The position numbers were made by a program, and so were the translations under genes. DNA of 64,000 nt. Source: Allobosea sp. Tri-44 (lineage in GTDB: Bacteria > Pseudomonadota > Alphaproteobacteria > Rhizobiales > Beijerinckiaceae). Of this stretch, positions 8,301 to 16,998 are shown in pieces (position 1 is the stretch's first letter; each line of letters starts with the position of its first letter). The notes under the pieces are model-generated. The model worked only from the letters and a program-made list of their open reading frames with translations, searched no databases and had not been told where the DNA came from. The stretch lies in NCBI RefSeq assembly GCF_004123845.1, contig NZ_NBDP01000023.1, positions 62,001-126,000 on the forward strand, in the 5' to 3' direction.

Positions 8301-9605
8301 TCACGCGATCATCGGCGCGGCGGCGCGATTGGCCGGAGCCGGCATGCCCCGTTCGGCGATCAGGCGCTGGTAGAGCGCAAGATGCTGGTCGGCGCAGTCG
8401 ACATGGCTGAGCGGCTTCTTGATGCCTGCGCGCAGGCGCTCCCATAGCCCGGGCTCGCTCAGCGCCCGGGTCATGCAGTCGACGAGGTCCTCCGGGCTGC
8501 CGGAGCGGAAATGCAGCCCGTCGACCTCGTCGGTGATCTTCTCGGCCATGCCGCCGAGATTGCTGGAGAGGATCGGGCGGCCGTGGAAGAAGGCCTCCTG
8601 GATCACGATCGGTGAGTTCTCCCACCAGACCGAAGGCATCACCACCCAGTCGACCGAGCGCATCAGGTTCGGCATCTCGTGGTTCTGGAAGGCGCCGCAG
8701 AAGCGCACGCGTCGCCCCGCTGCCTCGACCAGATCGGTGAACTTCTTCTTGTAGGCCTCCGGCTGCCTGTCGAGATTGCCGCCATAGACCAGGAGCACGC
8801 TGTCCTCGCCCCAGACCGAGTCCGGGATGCGGGTGACGGCGTCGAGCAGCACGTCGGCGCCCTTGTAGGGCGTGAGCTGGCCGAAATAGGCAAAGCGCGA
8901 GCGCCGGCCATTGGCTTCAGGCACCGGCCGCGGCGGCGCGACTTCGGCGACGTCGATACCGTTCTCGATCACCGAGAAGCGCTCGGCGGCGAGCCCCCAT
9001 TGCTGGTAGCGCTCGGCCAGGAAGCGGCTCGGCGAGACGAAATGGTCGGCGAGGTTGAGGATGCCCTTGATGAAGGTCTCGCGGGCGAGGAAGCGCGCCG
9101 GCGAGATGTCGGGGAAGCAGGCGTTGCAGTCGCTGGGCGAAGCCCGGTAGCAGAGCTTGAAGGCGCCGGTCTTCACCATCTGGCCATGGTGATGGCAGAT
9201 CGAGAGGTACTCGTGGAAGGTCACCACGATCAGCGCATCCGGCAGCGTGTCGCGCACTGCGAACAGGCATTCGAGGCCGAGCCCGATGAAATGGTGGAAA
9301 TGCACCACATCGGGCTTGAGGTCGCGCAGCACGCGCACGAAATCGCGCTCGATCTCGTCAGTGGCGCGGTTCGAGAGCAGGAAGTGGTCGTACTCCTCGG
9401 CGTAATAAAGCAGTTCGCCGCCGCGCTGGCGCAGGCTCATCAGGGCCGTGCCGCCATGGCGCGGCGTCGGCGCGCCGACCCGGGCGAGATAGTGCGTGTC
9501 CACCTCGGCCTTGGCCCGGAAGCCCTTGTGCAGGTTGTAGGAGGCGACCTCGGCGCCACCGAGCGAGAAGGAAGGGTGGCCGTGCGAGACGACGAGGATA
9601 CGCAT
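8301..9605 (-). CDS. Glycosyltransferase family 4 protein
   Basis: The 434-residue protein has the GT-B fold signatures of GT4: a glycine-rich N-terminus (SLGGAEVASYNLH), an ENGID hinge, a nucleotide-sugar half starting FAYFGQLTPYKG, and the C-terminal EAFFHGRPILSSNLGGMAE with the E-x7-E-type arrangement. It is expected to transfer a hexose from a nucleotide sugar to a lipid-linked or protein-linked acceptor in the cytoplasm. Two ATGs are possible, at 9611 and 9605. The AGAGG site sits 6 bases ahead of 9605 and directly against 9611, so 9605 is preferred. It is a close paralogue of the product of 12556-13809. Confidence 0.9.
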   Translation of the reverse strand: MRILVVSHGHPSFSLGGAEVASYNLHKGFRAKAEVDTHYLARVGAPTPRHGGTALMSLRQRGGELLYYAEEYDHFLLSNRATDEIERDFVRVLRDLKPDVVHFHHFIGLGLECLFAVRDTLPDALIVVTFHEYLSICHHHGQMVKTGAFKLCYRASPSDCNACFPDISPARFLARETFIKGILNLADHFVSPSRFLAERYQQWGLAAERFSVIENGIDVAEVAPPRPVPEANGRRSRFAYFGQLTPYKGADVLLDAVTRIPDSVWGEDSVLLVYGGNLDRQPEAYKKKFTDLVEAAGRRVRFCGAFQNHEMPNLMRSVDWVVMPSVWWENSPIVIQEAFFHGRPILSSNLGGMAEKITDEVDGLHFRSGSPEDLVDCMTRALSEPGLWERLRAGIKKPLSHVDCADQHLALYQRLIAERGMPAPANRAAAPMIA

Positions 9606-9607
9606 GC

Positions 9608-11788
9608 TCATCCTCTCATGTTGGAAATGGCCAGCGCCCAGCGCCGGTCGAAACTGGTGCGGTCGGCAAGGCTGATCAGCGCGCCGACATGCGGGCGGGT
9701 CTCGGCGTCCTCGACGACATAGATCTCGACCTCGGGCACCCAGAGCGACGGCACGCCGTTCATCCGGAGCTTCAGGCAGAGGTCGAGACCCTTCTCGCCG
9801 GTGGTGAAGTAGCTGCGCGAGAAGCCGTCCACCTCGAGGAAGGCGTTGCGCGACATCACGCAGCATTCGGTCGCGCCGGCGGCAACCTCCATCGGCCCGA
9901 GGCTGCCGATCGCATCCAGCGGATAGCCGACGAAACGGTTGTAGACCCGCCGGTTCGCGCCTTCGCCTTCGAGCCAGGCGCCGGCCCAGCGGATCGAATT
10001 ATCCTCGAACAGCAGGGTCGGGCTCGCGACGCAGTGGCCGCCGCGGCCGCGATAGGCGCGCTCCAGCCGCCCGAGCCAGCCGGGCATCCGGATCTGGGCT
10101 GCGCCGGAGAGCAGCGCTACCGTCTGGAAACGGCAGGCGCGCACGCCGGCCTCCAGCGCATCGCAGGTATCCTCGACGCCTTCGACCAGGACGAGCCGGA
10201 CCTGGAGCCCGTAGAAGCGCGCCAGCCGACGCGCTTCGGCGCCGAGCCGGTCGAAGCTCTCGCCGGGGGCAGCGACCACGATCGGCAGCGGTTTGATTTC
10301 GGGATCGATCGCGAGCAAGGCGAACAGGCTGGAGAGCTCGCGCTGACGATGATCGAGGCCGATCACCAGGCCCATGGCGGCGTCGGCGTTGAAGCGACCG
10401 ATGTCGTGCGTCTCGATCGCCTTGGGCGGCGCGATCTCGGCGGCCTGCAGGGCAGGAGCGATCTGCTTTTCAACGACGGCCGTGGCTGTCGACGAGCGTG
10501 GATCGAGCAGGCCGAAGACCCGCTCCAGCGCACGCCGTGCCGGGTTGCGGCCGGGCGCCAGCGGCAGGAAGACGGGGCCGTGGCCCTCGACCTCGAATTC
10601 GAGGTAGAGCGGCTGCCCCGGCTCCGGCAGCAGCTTGGGCGCGAAGACGATGAAGCCATGGCTGTTGCGCCGGCTCGCCAAGGCGGGACCGAAGCGCGGA
10701 TCCTCGGCGAAGGCGGCGGTGACGTCCGGCCGTACGGCGCGTGTCCAGATCTTGTCGATGGCGCAGGACTGCGTGCCGCTGCGCAGGGTGACGCTGCCGG
10801 CGAGGCGCTCGGGGTCGAACAGCCAGCCGATGATCAGGACGCCGGTGCCCTCGACAATGGTGGCGTCGTCGATGCCGGCCCGCACCGGCTGGTCGAGGAA
10901 GGAGATGGTGTCGCGTCCGTCGAAGCGCTGCGAGGCGTGCTTCAGCTTCTCGGCGGTGGGAGCTGGCGCAGTGCCGCGCTGCAGCCCGTCGCGCAGATGG
11001 CCGGGCACGGTGATCTGCTCGAGCACGACATGGCGCTCATAGACTTCGAGCGCGCGCCAGCCGTCATTGGCGCGGAAGAACAGCCGCTCGATCTCGCTGG
11101 GATGGCGGATGGCGCACTCTTCCAGCAGGCCGAAGAAGCCGCGCGCGCCCTCGCCGAGATCGTCGCGCTCGAAGGTGCCGGCTTCCAGCACGGCTGGCGA
11201 GAGCCCGCCATGGGCGACCAGCAGCTTGGTCCGCCCGGCGGCGAAGTTCGCGGTCCAGCCCTGCACAAAAATGCCGTCGTCGAGCGGACCCATGACCTCG
11301 ACGAAACCGCCAGGCTTGGCGACCGATTGCAGCAGCATACCGACGGCGCGCAGGCGCCGCGGATTCGACTTGCCGGCGAGCAGCACTTCCAGGAGGCCGT
11401 CGACGACAGTCGGGAAGGCCTGGCCGGCCTCGTCCGCGAGCGCGGCGAGGAAAGCCTGCAGCGGTAGTGGCTTCGGCGCCAGGATCAACCGCAGCGGCCG
11501 GCCGGGGCGGCCGAGCAGGATCGCGCCGGAGCCGGCACGATCGGGAGATGGGGCGGGTGCAAGGCAGAGGAAGCCGACGGCCTGCGTGGCGTCGGCTTGC
11601 GGCCGGCGCCAGGTCAGCGCCATCGTCTCGACCTTGTTGCGCGGATTGCCGTCGACCGCGACCGGCACCTTGCCGGGGATCGCGTCGCAGGCGCTCATGA
11701 TCAGGATCGCGTTCTCGCCGAGCGGGGTCCAGGCGACGGTCGGCGCCGGGCTGATCATGGTCCGCTCCGGGATGATGACCTCGTTCAT
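9608..11788 (-). CDS. Large GT2-like protein with accessory beta domains, probably catalytically degenerate
   Basis: The 726-residue protein has two accessory modules centred on Gly-Trp pairs at residues 177-178 and 321-322, then a C-terminal domain (about 465-726) resembling glycosyltransferase family 2. Aligned by eye with the neighbour at 14633-16936, the metal-binding N-S-D triplet of the neighbour corresponds to S-G-A here (561-563), and the catalytic ED pair corresponds to KG (in EKGLDLCLK). These losses suggest it no longer transfers sugar and may be a scaffold, chaperone or binding partner. It starts at an ATG just after the 11792-12559 gene and is followed by the GT4 gene with overlapping signals. 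Confidence 0.75.
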   Translation of the reverse strand: MNEVIIPERTMISPAPTVAWTPLGENAILIMSACDAIPGKVPVAVDGNPRNKVETMALTWRRPQADATQAVGFLCLAPAPSPDRAGSGAILLGRPGRPLRLILAPKPLPLQAFLAALADEAGQAFPTVVDGLLEVLLAGKSNPRRLRAVGMLLQSVAKPGGFVEVMGPLDDGIFVQGWTANFAAGRTKLLVAHGGLSPAVLEAGTFERDDLGEGARGFFGLLEECAIRHPSEIERLFFRANDGWRALEVYERHVVLEQITVPGHLRDGLQRGTAPAPTAEKLKHASQRFDGRDTISFLDQPVRAGIDDATIVEGTGVLIIGWLFDPERLAGSVTLRSGTQSCAIDKIWTRAVRPDVTAAFAEDPRFGPALASRRNSHGFIVFAPKLLPEPGQPLYLEFEVEGHGPVFLPLAPGRNPARRALERVFGLLDPRSSTATAVVEKQIAPALQAAEIAPPKAIETHDIGRFNADAAMGLVIGLDHRQRELSSLFALLAIDPEIKPLPIVVAAPGESFDRLGAEARRLARFYGLQVRLVLVEGVEDTCDALEAGVRACRFQTVALLSGAAQIRMPGWLGRLERAYRGRGGHCVASPTLLFEDNSIRWAGAWLEGEGANRRVYNRFVGYPLDAIGSLGPMEVAAGATECCVMSRNAFLEVDGFSRSYFTTGEKGLDLCLKLRMNGVPSLWVPEVEIYVVEDAETRPHVGALISLADRTSFDRRWALAISNMRG

Positions 11789-11791
11789 CGC

Positions 11792-12559
11792 TCAGTTGCC
11801 CATCAGCGTGACAGTGAGCGTGGCGAAGGAAAGCAGTGCAGCGAGGCCCGAAAGGAAGCCGAGGACAACGGTGACCTGCCGAAGCGGCGCCTTCGCCTCC
11901 TTGCGGATCGCGACCAGCCGGTCGTCGAAGGCACGCAGCGTCTGGTCGAAGCGCATCTGGAAGACATCGAGCTCGGCGAGACGCGATGCGATCGCGCCGT
12001 TGCCCTCGCTCTCTTCCGATTGCTTTGTCTCGGCCTCGCGCTGGCGGTGCTCAGCCAGCTGCACGCCGAGCTCGCCGACCTTGTCGAGCAATTCCTTCTG
12101 GGTCAGCTGCGAGCGTCGCTGCAGCGCGATCAACGCCTCGACACGATCGAAGAACCGCGCCAGCGGCACCGCGATCGCCGCCTCCGCCGCGAGTTCGGCC
12201 GGCGGCGGCAGGCGCAGTTCGAGCTCGGCGCCGGTGCTGGGCGAGACACCGACGATCGTCAGCGCATCCCGCGCCGCCGCGGTCCGGTCGTCGAGCTCCA
12301 TGGCGAAGGCATGCCTGCCATCGCCGATGCCGTTGCGGCGCAGGTCGATGCGACCCTGGTCGGCGACCGCCTCCTGCACCTTGAGGCCGTGGCGCATCAG
12401 GCGCACGGCCAGCCGCTCCTCGGGGCGCGTCTCGTCCCAGATCCAGCCATGCAGCCGGTTGCCGTCGAGCGCGTCGACGCGCCCGTTGAGCCGGGCCGGG
12501 GCCTTGCTCGCTTCGGTCACGGTCCCATCCGGGCTGTGCATCGTCGTCATGCTGGTCAT
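11792..12559 (-). CDS. Coiled-coil protein with GW module and C-terminal membrane anchor
   Basis: The 255-residue protein has an N-terminal module containing RLHGWIWDETR (GW at 38-39), a central helical region from about 120 to 220 with heptad-like spacing and many charged residues, and one hydrophobic helix at the extreme C-terminus (FLSGLAALLSFATLTVTL). It would be a tail-anchored inner-membrane protein facing the cytoplasm, possibly tethering the glycosyltransferases to the membrane; the tethering idea is an inference. The ATG at 12559 follows a GGAGG site and overlaps the preceding stop by 4 bases. Confidence 0.7.
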   Translation of the reverse strand: MTSMTTMHSPDGTVTEASKAPARLNGRVDALDGNRLHGWIWDETRPEERLAVRLMRHGLKVQEAVADQGRIDLRRNGIGDGRHAFAMELDDRTAAARDALTIVGVSPSTGAELELRLPPPAELAAEAAIAVPLARFFDRVEALIALQRRSQLTQKELLDKVGELGVQLAEHRQREAETKQSEESEGNGAIASRLAELDVFQMRFDQTLRAFDDRLVAIRKEAKAPLRQVTVVLGFLSGLAALLSFATLTVTLMGN

Positions 12560-13809
12560 GCCGCCTCCGCCAGTTTGAGTTGATCGAACAGGGCAAGATG
12601 CGCCTGCGTGCAGTCGTCCATGCCGGGTTGGGGCGCGATGCCGTCGACGAGGCGGTGCCAGAGCCCGTCCTCGCTCACGGCGCGCGCCATCACCTGCGCG
12701 AGATGGCGGGGATCGCCGGGGCGGGCGTGCAACCCGTCGACGCCGTCGCGCACCATCTCGGCCATGCCGCCGATATTGCTGGCGATCACGGGCCTGCGGT
12801 GCTGGAAGGCTTCCTGGATGACAAGAGGCGCGTTCTCGTACCAGATCGAGGGTGTCACCACCCAGTCGACCTCGGCCATCAATGCCGGCATCTCGTCGCG
12901 GCGATAGGGGCCGCAATGGATGACTTCTGCGCCAGCCTCTGCCAGCGCCTTGTCGAGCGCGGTGGTGAAGGCCTCGCTCTGGAACGGCGCGCCGCCATGG
13001 ATGCGCAGCTCGAAGCCGTCCGCTCCCTGCTCGCGCAGGAGTTTGGCGGCCTGCAGCAACGGCAGCACGCCCTTCCACGGGTTGAGATTACCGAAATAGC
13101 CGAAGCGATTGCGCCCACCGTGGGTGTGCCGGTGCGGTACCGGCATTTGCGCCGGCCGGGCATTGGCGACGACCTCGATCTTCTCAGCCGGCAGGCCCCA
13201 GTCGACATAACGCTGGCGCAGGAAGCGGCTCGGCGCGACGAAGCGGTCGACGGCGGCAAGATGCGTCTTCAGGAAGCGCTCGCGCAGCAGGAAGCGGTCG
13301 GGCCCGATCTCGGGGAAGCAGCCATGGCATTTGCCGGGCGTGGCGCCGGTGCAGCGCTGCTTGTCGCTCGCCCGCACCATCAGCCCGTCATGATGGCAGA
13401 TCGAATAGTAGTCGTGCAGCGTCATGACGATCGACGCCTGCGGCAGCAAGCGCCGCGCCAGCGCCAGGAATTCGGCGCCGATCAGCACGAGATGGTGGAC
13501 GTGGATCACGTCCGGCCGGAACTCGGTCAGCAGCGAACCGAGATCCTGCAAAGTGCCGTAATGGTCGATCTGGCTGAGATGGAAGCGGTCGAAATGGCCG
13601 CTCCACAGCAGCAGGTCGCCATCCGCCCCGGTCGCCTGGAAGGCGGTGCCGGGATGCGGCTGGCGGTGGATCGCATTGGTCGCGCCAAGGAAGAGCACTT
13701 CGCAGCCCTCGCTGCGATAGGCCTTCGCCAGGTCATGGGCGAAGATCTCGGTGCCGCCGGGATGCAGGTCCGGATGGTTATGGGCGACGACGAGGATGCG
13801 CCGGCTCAT
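12556..13809 (-). CDS. Glycosyltransferase family 4 protein
   Basis: This 417-residue GT4 protein shares its layout with the product of 8301-9605: a HPGGTEIFAHDLAKAY N-terminal loop, HDYYSICHH in the acceptor half, FGYFGNLNPWKG opening the donor half, and EAFQHRRPVIASNIGGMAE near the end. It also shares a cysteine cluster around KCHGCFP, absent from most GT4 enzymes but present in its paralogue (NACFPD). It is expected to add a sugar in the cytoplasm during glycan assembly. Both ends overlap neighbouring genes as ATGA, so it belongs to the same coupled transcript. Confidence 0.9.
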   Translation of the reverse strand: MSRRILVVAHNHPDLHPGGTEIFAHDLAKAYRSEGCEVLFLGATNAIHRQPHPGTAFQATGADGDLLLWSGHFDRFHLSQIDHYGTLQDLGSLLTEFRPDVIHVHHLVLIGAEFLALARRLLPQASIVMTLHDYYSICHHDGLMVRASDKQRCTGATPGKCHGCFPEIGPDRFLLRERFLKTHLAAVDRFVAPSRFLRQRYVDWGLPAEKIEVVANARPAQMPVPHRHTHGGRNRFGYFGNLNPWKGVLPLLQAAKLLREQGADGFELRIHGGAPFQSEAFTTALDKALAEAGAEVIHCGPYRRDEMPALMAEVDWVVTPSIWYENAPLVIQEAFQHRRPVIASNIGGMAEMVRDGVDGLHARPGDPRHLAQVMARAVSEDGLWHRLVDGIAPQPGMDDCTQAHLALFDQLKLAEAA

Positions 13810-14636
13810 CGCTGGATCCCCGGTTTCACCGCGACCAGCAGATCCTGGTAATGGGCCGCACTCTGGCCGCGCCAGTGGCCGAGATCGAGCCGCTCGACGG
13901 CGAGACCGGCCTGCGTCGCATGCTCGAGCAGGAAGCGGGCGTCGATCCCGGCCGCCGCCAGCGGCGCCTCCTCGATCGCGTACCAACCCGGCCCTTCGCC
14001 CCAGCGCCGGAACTTCAATCGCTCCTGGCCGGTGACCTGGCCATCGAGCGCGAAGGCGGTCAGGAACAGTCTTCCGCCGGGCGCGAGCAGGCGCGCCGCC
14101 TCATGCAGGTAGATCACGAGCTCATCCGGCGGCAGATGCGTCGCCACCGAGGTCATGGTGATGAAGTCGAAGCTCTGGTTCGCGAAACCGAAGCGCACTT
14201 CGTTGCCCGGCAGCGAACCTTGCGGGTTGTAGAGCGGGTGGGCGATGTCGAGGCGCTGGAAACGGAAGCGCGGATAGGCCGGCGTGATCGTCTGGGCGCA
14301 CCAGAGGATGCCGTCCATGACGGGATCCATCCCGTCATAGCTGCCGCGCTCGGGGTCGAGATATTGCGTCAGCGGCACGGCCATGCGGCCGATGCCGCAG
14401 CCGATGTCGAAAACGCGCTCATGCGGCTTCAGCCGGCCGAGCCGGACGAAATGGCCGAGAAACTCAGCGCCGATGGCGCGATAGTCGCCGTCGCCGACGA
14501 AGATCGAATCCGGCGGCGGGTGCGGCAGGAAACGGTTCGTTTGGACATGGGCCATCAGCCAGGCGAGCTCGGGGGTCGCCGGTTCGATCGCGGGGGCCGG
14601 TTCCGGCGAGGTCTGTAAGGCCAAGTTCGCCGTCAT
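13806..14636 (-). CDS. Class I SAM-dependent methyltransferase
   Basis: The 276-residue protein has the Rossmann SAM-binding motif I VFDIGCGIGRMAVPL at about residues 78-92, an acidic motif II (YDGMDPV) and a motif near SFDFITMTSVATHLP. It lies between two glycosyltransferase genes with 4-base overlaps at both ends, so it probably O-methylates a sugar of the same glycan, for example as a chain-end cap. The target is not readable from sequence. Confidence 0.85.
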   Translation of the reverse strand: MTANLALQTSPEPAPAIEPATPELAWLMAHVQTNRFLPHPPPDSIFVGDGDYRAIGAEFLGHFVRLGRLKPHERVFDIGCGIGRMAVPLTQYLDPERGSYDGMDPVMDGILWCAQTITPAYPRFRFQRLDIAHPLYNPQGSLPGNEVRFGFANQSFDFITMTSVATHLPPDELVIYLHEAARLLAPGGRLFLTAFALDGQVTGQERLKFRRWGEGPGWYAIEEAPLAAAGIDARFLLEHATQAGLAVERLDLGHWRGQSAAHYQDLLVAVKPGIQR

Positions 14637-16936
14637 GCTGCTGTCGCCCTCCTGAGATTGGCGCGGGCGAGGAGAAATTCCGGCTCGAGGCGCAGATCCG
14701 GCGCCGGCACGGGCTGCTGCTGCGCGGGTTTGTCGACAGCCGCCATCAGCGCCTCGATCTGCCCGTCCCAGCGCTGGGTCTGGAGCCAGGAATTGTGCTG
14801 CGAGGCGACACCGCGGGTGTAGTCGAGGCTCTTCGAGATCGACTGGCGCTCGAGATGGTAGAGCGAGACGCTCGGCACATAGACGACGCCGAGCCCGGCC
14901 CGGGCGATCTTCAGGCAGAGGTCGCTGTCCTCGTAGTCGCCGATCACATAGCTGTCGTCGAAGCCGCCGACCTCCATGAACAGCGCTCGGGACAAGACGA
15001 TGCAGGCGCCGGTGACGCCAGGGACCGGCCGTTCGACATTGGCCGGCGCGTAATGGCTCGGCATGCCTTTGAAGTAATGATGGTTGAGCCAGGTGCCTTT
15101 GCTGTCGCGCTTGAAGTACAGCCCGGCATGCTGCAGCGAGCCGTCATCGTAGAGCAGCTTGGGACCGACCGCGCCGATGCGCTTGTGTCGGTCGAGCCGC
15201 TGGACCAGTGCCGGCAGCCAGCCTGCGCTGTCAGGGATCACGTCGGAGTTGACGAGGGCCAGCGCCTGCCCGCGCGAGGTGGCCGCGCCGGCATTGCAGG
15301 CGGCGGAGAAGCCGCCATTGCGGCCCATCACCACCAGTTGCATCGGCAGTCCGTAGGCGAGGAACAACCCGCCGAGGAGATGAGCGACCTCGGCCTCGTG
15401 CTCGGGCGAGTCGAGCACGAAGATCAGCTCGGCCTTCTCCGCGAACCAGCGATCGGCCGCGAAGGCTGAGACCTGCACGCGCAGGAAGTCGTAGACGCGA
15501 TAGAGCGGGATCACGACCGAGACCGTTGGATTGGTCGGCGCCTTGCCGAAGCTCCTGATCTGCGGTTCCGGCAGGGTCTCGCGCAGCGCCTTCTGGCATT
15601 CCGCCAGCACCGGCGCGATCGTTCGCTCCAGCATCAGGGCGCTGAGATGTTGCGGCGGGATCGCGGCCAGCGCCCGGGCGCGGATGGCGACGGTGTCCGC
15701 CGGCTGCACCGCGGGGCGCAGCGACAGGACGGTGCCGGATTTCAGCCTGAGCTCCACCCGCGGCTGCAGCACCGGCGCGGCCGAGGCGTAGCCCGGGATC
15801 AGCGCCGCGAAGCCGGTGGCGCGCTTCACGTCACCGTTGGAGCCGGCCGGTAGCAGTGCCGGAAAACGCTCCAGCCGCTCAAGCACCGGCGTCGGCTCGC
15901 CTTCCGAGCGGTGCAGCAGCATCTGGTCGAGCACGCCCTCGGCATCACGATACCAGCCGCCCAGCAGCAGGCCGGCCGGGGTCGTGATCGCAAGGTCGAG
16001 CTCGGCCGAAGGGACGTCGTCATTGCGCCGCACGGTCTGGACGGCGAGGGGAAGCCGACGCTGCATCTCGATCGCCAGCAGGCGGCCCTGTTCGGAGAGG
16101 CCGGTGAGCTGCTCGACGAGCCAGTTGCGCAGGCCGTCGCGCTGGCTGGCCTTGCCGGCCCACCAGCGTCCCAGCGAGGGAATATCCTGCCGCGGCGTGA
16201 CCGCGCGCACGATCAGGCCGGATTCGGACTGAAGGATCAGCAGGCCGCCGGCCTGAGGCGAAAATTCATCGACGATCAGGTGCAGGGGGCGGTTGCCGGC
16301 GCGATCCGGACGCCCGAGCCGCGGCCGGGCGGCGAGACGCGACAGGCCGCTCGAATCGAGCCTGTAGGCGGTGCGCACGCCGGGGAGCCGGCCGGGGACC
16401 GCCGATTCCAGCAGGACCTTGCCTTCGACGAGCTTGGCGACAGATGCTGCCACAGCCGGCTTGCGCGCGAGGATCAGCAGGAACTGGCGCAGGAAACCAA
16501 GATAGCTCGCGCTCTCGCTGAGGCCGAACAGGCTGGGCCAATGGCCGATCAAGGCGTTGGCGAGCGTGCGTCGCGCATCCGGCGTGATGTCGCGCACCAG
16601 CTCGTTCGCATCGGCCATGCCATGGACGAGGTCGGGATCGAATCGAGCCGTGATGTCGCCGCCGGGGCTGTCATCCGACAGGGTTGCGACGAGGTCGCCG
16701 GTGCCATGACGAAAAACGACCAGCACGCGCATGCGGCCGTCGCCGAGGGCGAGCGCGATCGAGCCCGAGGCGAGGCGTTTCTCGTGCGCCGTCAGCGCAA
16801 TACGCGGGCGGGAGAGCACGGGCGCTTCGATGGTCCAGCTCAGCAGAAAGACCGAGCCGCTCAGCCGGGACAGATCCAGCTGCGGGCTCAGGCCGTCCGC
16901 AACCGGTGCAGGCGCGAGAGAGAGCATGGGTGCCAT
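14633..16936 (-). CDS. Large GT2 glycosyltransferase with N-terminal accessory domains
   Basis: The 767-residue protein has about 465 residues of accessory sequence, including a module with GGWYRDAEGVLD (GW at 327-328), and then a complete family 2 transferase: TVSVVIPLYR at 471-480, NGGFSAACNAG, the metal-binding NSD at 563-565, and an ED pair in DYEDSDLCLK. It should transfer a sugar from a nucleotide donor. It follows the RTX gene by 62 bases containing a strong hairpin, and the ribosome-binding site is weak, so its expression is likely lower than that of the RTX gene. Its nearest relative in the window is the degenerate protein at 9608-11788. Confidence 0.87.
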   Translation of the reverse strand: MAPMLSLAPAPVADGLSPQLDLSRLSGSVFLLSWTIEAPVLSRPRIALTAHEKRLASGSIALALGDGRMRVLVVFRHGTGDLVATLSDDSPGGDITARFDPDLVHGMADANELVRDITPDARRTLANALIGHWPSLFGLSESASYLGFLRQFLLILARKPAVAASVAKLVEGKVLLESAVPGRLPGVRTAYRLDSSGLSRLAARPRLGRPDRAGNRPLHLIVDEFSPQAGGLLILQSESGLIVRAVTPRQDIPSLGRWWAGKASQRDGLRNWLVEQLTGLSEQGRLLAIEMQRRLPLAVQTVRRNDDVPSAELDLAITTPAGLLLGGWYRDAEGVLDQMLLHRSEGEPTPVLERLERFPALLPAGSNGDVKRATGFAALIPGYASAAPVLQPRVELRLKSGTVLSLRPAVQPADTVAIRARALAAIPPQHLSALMLERTIAPVLAECQKALRETLPEPQIRSFGKAPTNPTVSVVIPLYRVYDFLRVQVSAFAADRWFAEKAELIFVLDSPEHEAEVAHLLGGLFLAYGLPMQLVVMGRNGGFSAACNAGAATSRGQALALVNSDVIPDSAGWLPALVQRLDRHKRIGAVGPKLLYDDGSLQHAGLYFKRDSKGTWLNHHYFKGMPSHYAPANVERPVPGVTGACIVLSRALFMEVGGFDDSYVIGDYEDSDLCLKIARAGLGVVYVPSVSLYHLERQSISKSLDYTRGVASQHNSWLQTQRWDGQIEALMAAVDKPAQQQPVPAPDLRLEPEFLLARANLRRATAA

Positions 16937-16956
16937 GTTCCGAAAAGGGCAGGGAT

Positions 16957-16992
16957 GCGGCGCCGGCCGGAGAGAACTCCGGCCGGCGCCGC
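16957..16992 (-). terminator. Perfect 16-bp GC hairpin after the RTX gene
   Basis: GCGGCGCCGGCCGGAG (16957-16972) pairs perfectly with its complement at 16977-16992 around an AGAA loop. It begins 6 bases after the RTX stop codon in the direction of transcription, and a weak T-run (CCCTTTTC) follows some bases later. It probably acts as a partial terminator or a 3' stabiliser that separates high RTX expression from the downstream glycosyltransferase genes. Confidence 0.6.
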
Positions 16993-16998
16993 GTTGCG

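Noticed and set aside
12560..13078. N-terminal extension of the coiled-coil membrane protein gene
   Set aside because: It lies inside the coding region of the GT4 gene in another frame and has no family features; the ATG at 12559 has a ribosome-binding site and an ATGA overlap.
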